Of a stretch of DNA of 6,751 nt, positions 5,043-6,751 are shown piece after piece; positions within the stretch are counted from its first letter, which is position 1; every line of letters starts with the position of its first letter. The DNA lies in NCBI GenBank assembly GCA_949746915.1, contig CATKEA010000167.1:1-6751 (forward strand). Direction: 5' to 3'. The translations under genes and the position numbers were made by a program. The notes below the pieces were generated by a model. That model was not told where the DNA came from. It saw only the letters and a program-made list of their open reading frames with translations, and did not search any database. The stretch is from an uncultured Bacilli bacterium. Lineage in GTDB: Bacteria > Bacillota_I > Bacilli_A > RF39 > UBA660.

Positions 5043-6698
5043 TTGAGTAAAATTAAAATTTTTAGTTTAGGTGGTCTAAATGAGAATGGTAAAAATATGT
5101 ATATTGTCAATGTTGATGATAATATTTTTGTGTTTGATAGTGGTTTAAAATACGGAACAGGAAAAATGTTAGGGGTGGATTATATTATTCCTAATATTGA
5201 TTATCTTGTTGCAAATAAAAAGAAGATTAGAGGTATTTTTTTGACCCATGGTCATGAAAGTAATATGGGAGCTATTAGTGATATAGTGCCACTTTTACCA
5301 GATGTTAATATTTATGCAACAAAGTTTACTATGGAAATTGTTAAGAGTGAATTGAAAGAAGCTGGTGTAAGTAGTAATCATTTAAAGGAAATACGTCCAC
5401 ATTCAAAATTAGAATTTGGGAAAAATTTGTCTGTTTTTCCGATTAGTGTGACACATTCAACTCCTGATTCAGTTTGTTATGTTTTATATACTAAGGATGG
5501 AGCTATTGTTTATACTGGTGATTTTGTTTTTGATTCAACAATGATGGGAAATTATAAAACTGATATAGGAAAACTTGCTTATGTTGGAAAACAAGGAGTG
5601 CTTTGTTTATTAGCAGAGTCTTTTTATGCAGAAAAAGTAGGACATACTTCTCCTAATAACAGGATTGATGGATTTATAAGAGAAGTCCTTCAAAAAAATG
5701 AAAATCGTATAATTGCAACAATTTTACCAGCACATATTTATCGTATTCAAGAAATTTTTAATGAAGTGATGAGAACACACCGTAAAATTGTTATTATGGG
5801 TAAAGGATTACAAGAGTTAATAACTAATAGTATTAATCTTGGTTATCTTACTATAGATATGAACCGTATTGGAGATTTGTCAAATTTAAATGATAAGGGT
5901 GTTGTTGTTTTAATTTCTGATGAAAAAGAAAAGCCATATGCTAATGTTGAAAGAATTATTAAAGGCTTTGATAAGTATATTAAATTAAGAGAAACAGATA
6001 CTATTTTTATAACAGAACCTAGTTATGATGGAATTGAAAAGAGGTTAGCTATTGTTATGGACGATATAGCTAAGAATAATGTTAATGTTGTTTGTTTATC
6101 AAGTAAGAAACATTTATTACATCATGCTTCTAGAGAGGATTTAATGTTGATGATTAATTTGATGAATCCTAAATATTATTTTCCAGTTAGGGGAGAATAT
6201 CGTCATCAATATATGAATGCAACAATAGCTGAAGAGTTAGGAATTCCAAAAGAAAATATCATTTTAAAACAAAATGGAGATGTTGCTTATTTTGTAAATG
6301 GTGTATTAAAGAATGATTTAGAAAAAGTAGTAGTTGATGATGTATTGATAGATGGAAAAACACCTGGAGATATTGGAGAGCTTGTACTTAAGGATCGTGA
6401 AATGTTAGGTGAAAATGGTATTGTTTTAGTAACATGTACTTTGAATAGACAGACTAAAGAGATAATATCGGGACCAGATATTGTTACTAAGGGCTTTATA
6501 TTTGTTAAAGAAAATCAAGATTTAATTGCAACATCAAAGGAAATGTGTCAACAAGTAATTGAGGAAAATATCGAGGTTAATGATAAAAAAGTTGATTATA
6601 CAAAAATAAAGAATGAAGTTAGAAGTCAACTTGGAAAATATTTTTATAAGGAAACAGAAAGTAAACCAATGATTATTACAGTAATTCAGGAAGTATAA
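5043..6698 (+). CDS. rnj: RNase J family protein with a degenerate zinc site, J2-like
   Basis: Full-length RNase J (551 residues; family about 555) with a metallo-beta-lactamase domain, an inserted beta-CASP domain (about 210-365), a return to the lactamase fold (about 366-440) and a complete C-terminal domain (about 450-551). Active family members degrade RNA from 5' monophosphate ends and also cut internally, using two zinc ions. Here the key HxHxDH motif reads HGHESN (69-74): His69 and His71 are kept, but Asp is Ser73 and His is Asn74. His138 (VTHST) and Asp160 (TGDF) are kept. The late zinc His of PVHGEYR is Arg383. The beta-CASP motif SGHG is eroded to LHHA (359-362), keeping one His (361), and the TGSQGEP segment is replaced by ISDEKEKP (291-298). 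Thus one zinc site looks intact and the other lost. I infer a weak or inactive J2-type subunit that would pair with an active J1 encoded elsewhere. It is preceded by rnc and followed by a terminator. Confidence 0.93.
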   Translation: MSKIKIFSLGGLNENGKNMYIVNVDDNIFVFDSGLKYGTGKMLGVDYIIPNIDYLVANKKKIRGIFLTHGHESNMGAISDIVPLLPDVNIYATKFTMEIVKSELKEAGVSSNHLKEIRPHSKLEFGKNLSVFPISVTHSTPDSVCYVLYTKDGAIVYTGDFVFDSTMMGNYKTDIGKLAYVGKQGVLCLLAESFYAEKVGHTSPNNRIDGFIREVLQKNENRIIATILPAHIYRIQEIFNEVMRTHRKIVIMGKGLQELITNSINLGYLTIDMNRIGDLSNLNDKGVVVLISDEKEKPYANVERIIKGFDKYIKLRETDTIFITEPSYDGIEKRLAIVMDDIAKNNVNVVCLSSKKHLLHHASREDLMLMINLMNPKYYFPVRGEYRHQYMNATIAEELGIPKENIILKQNGDVAYFVNGVLKNDLEKVVVDDVLIDGKTPGDIGELVLKDREMLGENGIVLVTCTLNRQTKEIISGPDIVTKGFIFVKENQDLIATSKEMCQQVIEENIEVNDKKVDYTKIKNEVRSQLGKYFYKETESKPMIITVIQEV

Positions 6699-6700
6699 AT

Positions 6701-6737
6701 AAAAGATGTAAGTTATTTATGAGCTACATCTTTTTTT
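6701..6737 (+). terminator. Rho-independent terminator after the RNase J gene
   Basis: AAAAGATGTA (6701-6710) pairs perfectly with TACATCTTTT (6725-6734) in a 10-bp stem with a 14-base loop, and the T run 6731-6737 follows the GC-containing part of the stem. It starts 3 bases after the stop codon at 6696-6698. Confidence 0.85.
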
Positions 6738-6751
6738 ATTTAATAATTTAT

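Noticed and set aside
5043..6698. RNase J gene as a decaying pseudogene
   Set aside because: The frame is intact over the full family length, the C-terminal domain is well conserved, and promoter, ribosome binding site and terminator are present; only active-site motifs have changed.

Overview
The window is very AT-rich bacterial DNA with short intergenic gaps, Shine-Dalgarno sites of the AGGAGG/AAGGAG/AGGTGA type, TTG as well as ATG starts, and the Gram-positive pair RNase III plus RNase J. This points to a low-GC Firmicute (Bacillota, class Bacilli in the wide sense, possibly an Erysipelotrichia- or RF39-like gut lineage). Tryptophan is written TGG throughout and the RNase III gene ends at TGA with no internal TGA elsewhere, so nothing calls for the Mycoplasma code. 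Species cannot be named from this stretch.

Layout. Positions 1-420 (+) carry the 3' part, or nearly all, of a small two-helix membrane protein of unknown function. Positions 455-2983 (+) encode an 842-residue YfhO-family multi-pass membrane protein, probably a GT-C type glycosyltransferase that decorates cell-envelope polymers on the outer face. It converges on a two-gene minus-strand operon running from 4086 down to 2997: yidD (membrane insertion efficiency factor) followed, with a 14-base overlap, by a ZnuA/TroA-fold lipoprotein. One hairpin at 2971-2998 covers both stop codons and terminates at least the minus-strand operon. The 124-base gap 4087-4210 is a divergent control region with back-to-back promoters and a perfect 8-4-8 inverted repeat lying on the -35 box of the yidD operon. 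Then come rnc (RNase III, 4211-4879, +) and an RNase J family gene (5043-6698, +, TTG start) with its own promoter and a good terminator at 6701-6737.

How the genes work together. The right half is an RNA-processing pair: RNase III cuts double-stranded RNA, and RNase J family proteins handle 5' ends and decay. The left half concerns the envelope: YfhO, YidD (which assists Sec/YidC insertion), a lipoprotein and a small membrane protein.

Most worth a second look: (i) the RNase J protein has lost exactly the ligands of one zinc site (HxHxDH reads HGHESN, PVHGE reads PVRGE) while keeping those of the other, so it is probably a J2-like inactive or weakly active partner; (ii) the ZnuA-like lipoprotein has replaced all four canonical metal ligands (His, His, His, Asp) with Thr, Glu, Asn and Arg, and has no transporter genes beside it; (iii) the operator-like inverted repeat between the divergent promoters. 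No mobile element, CRISPR array, tRNA or rRNA was seen.
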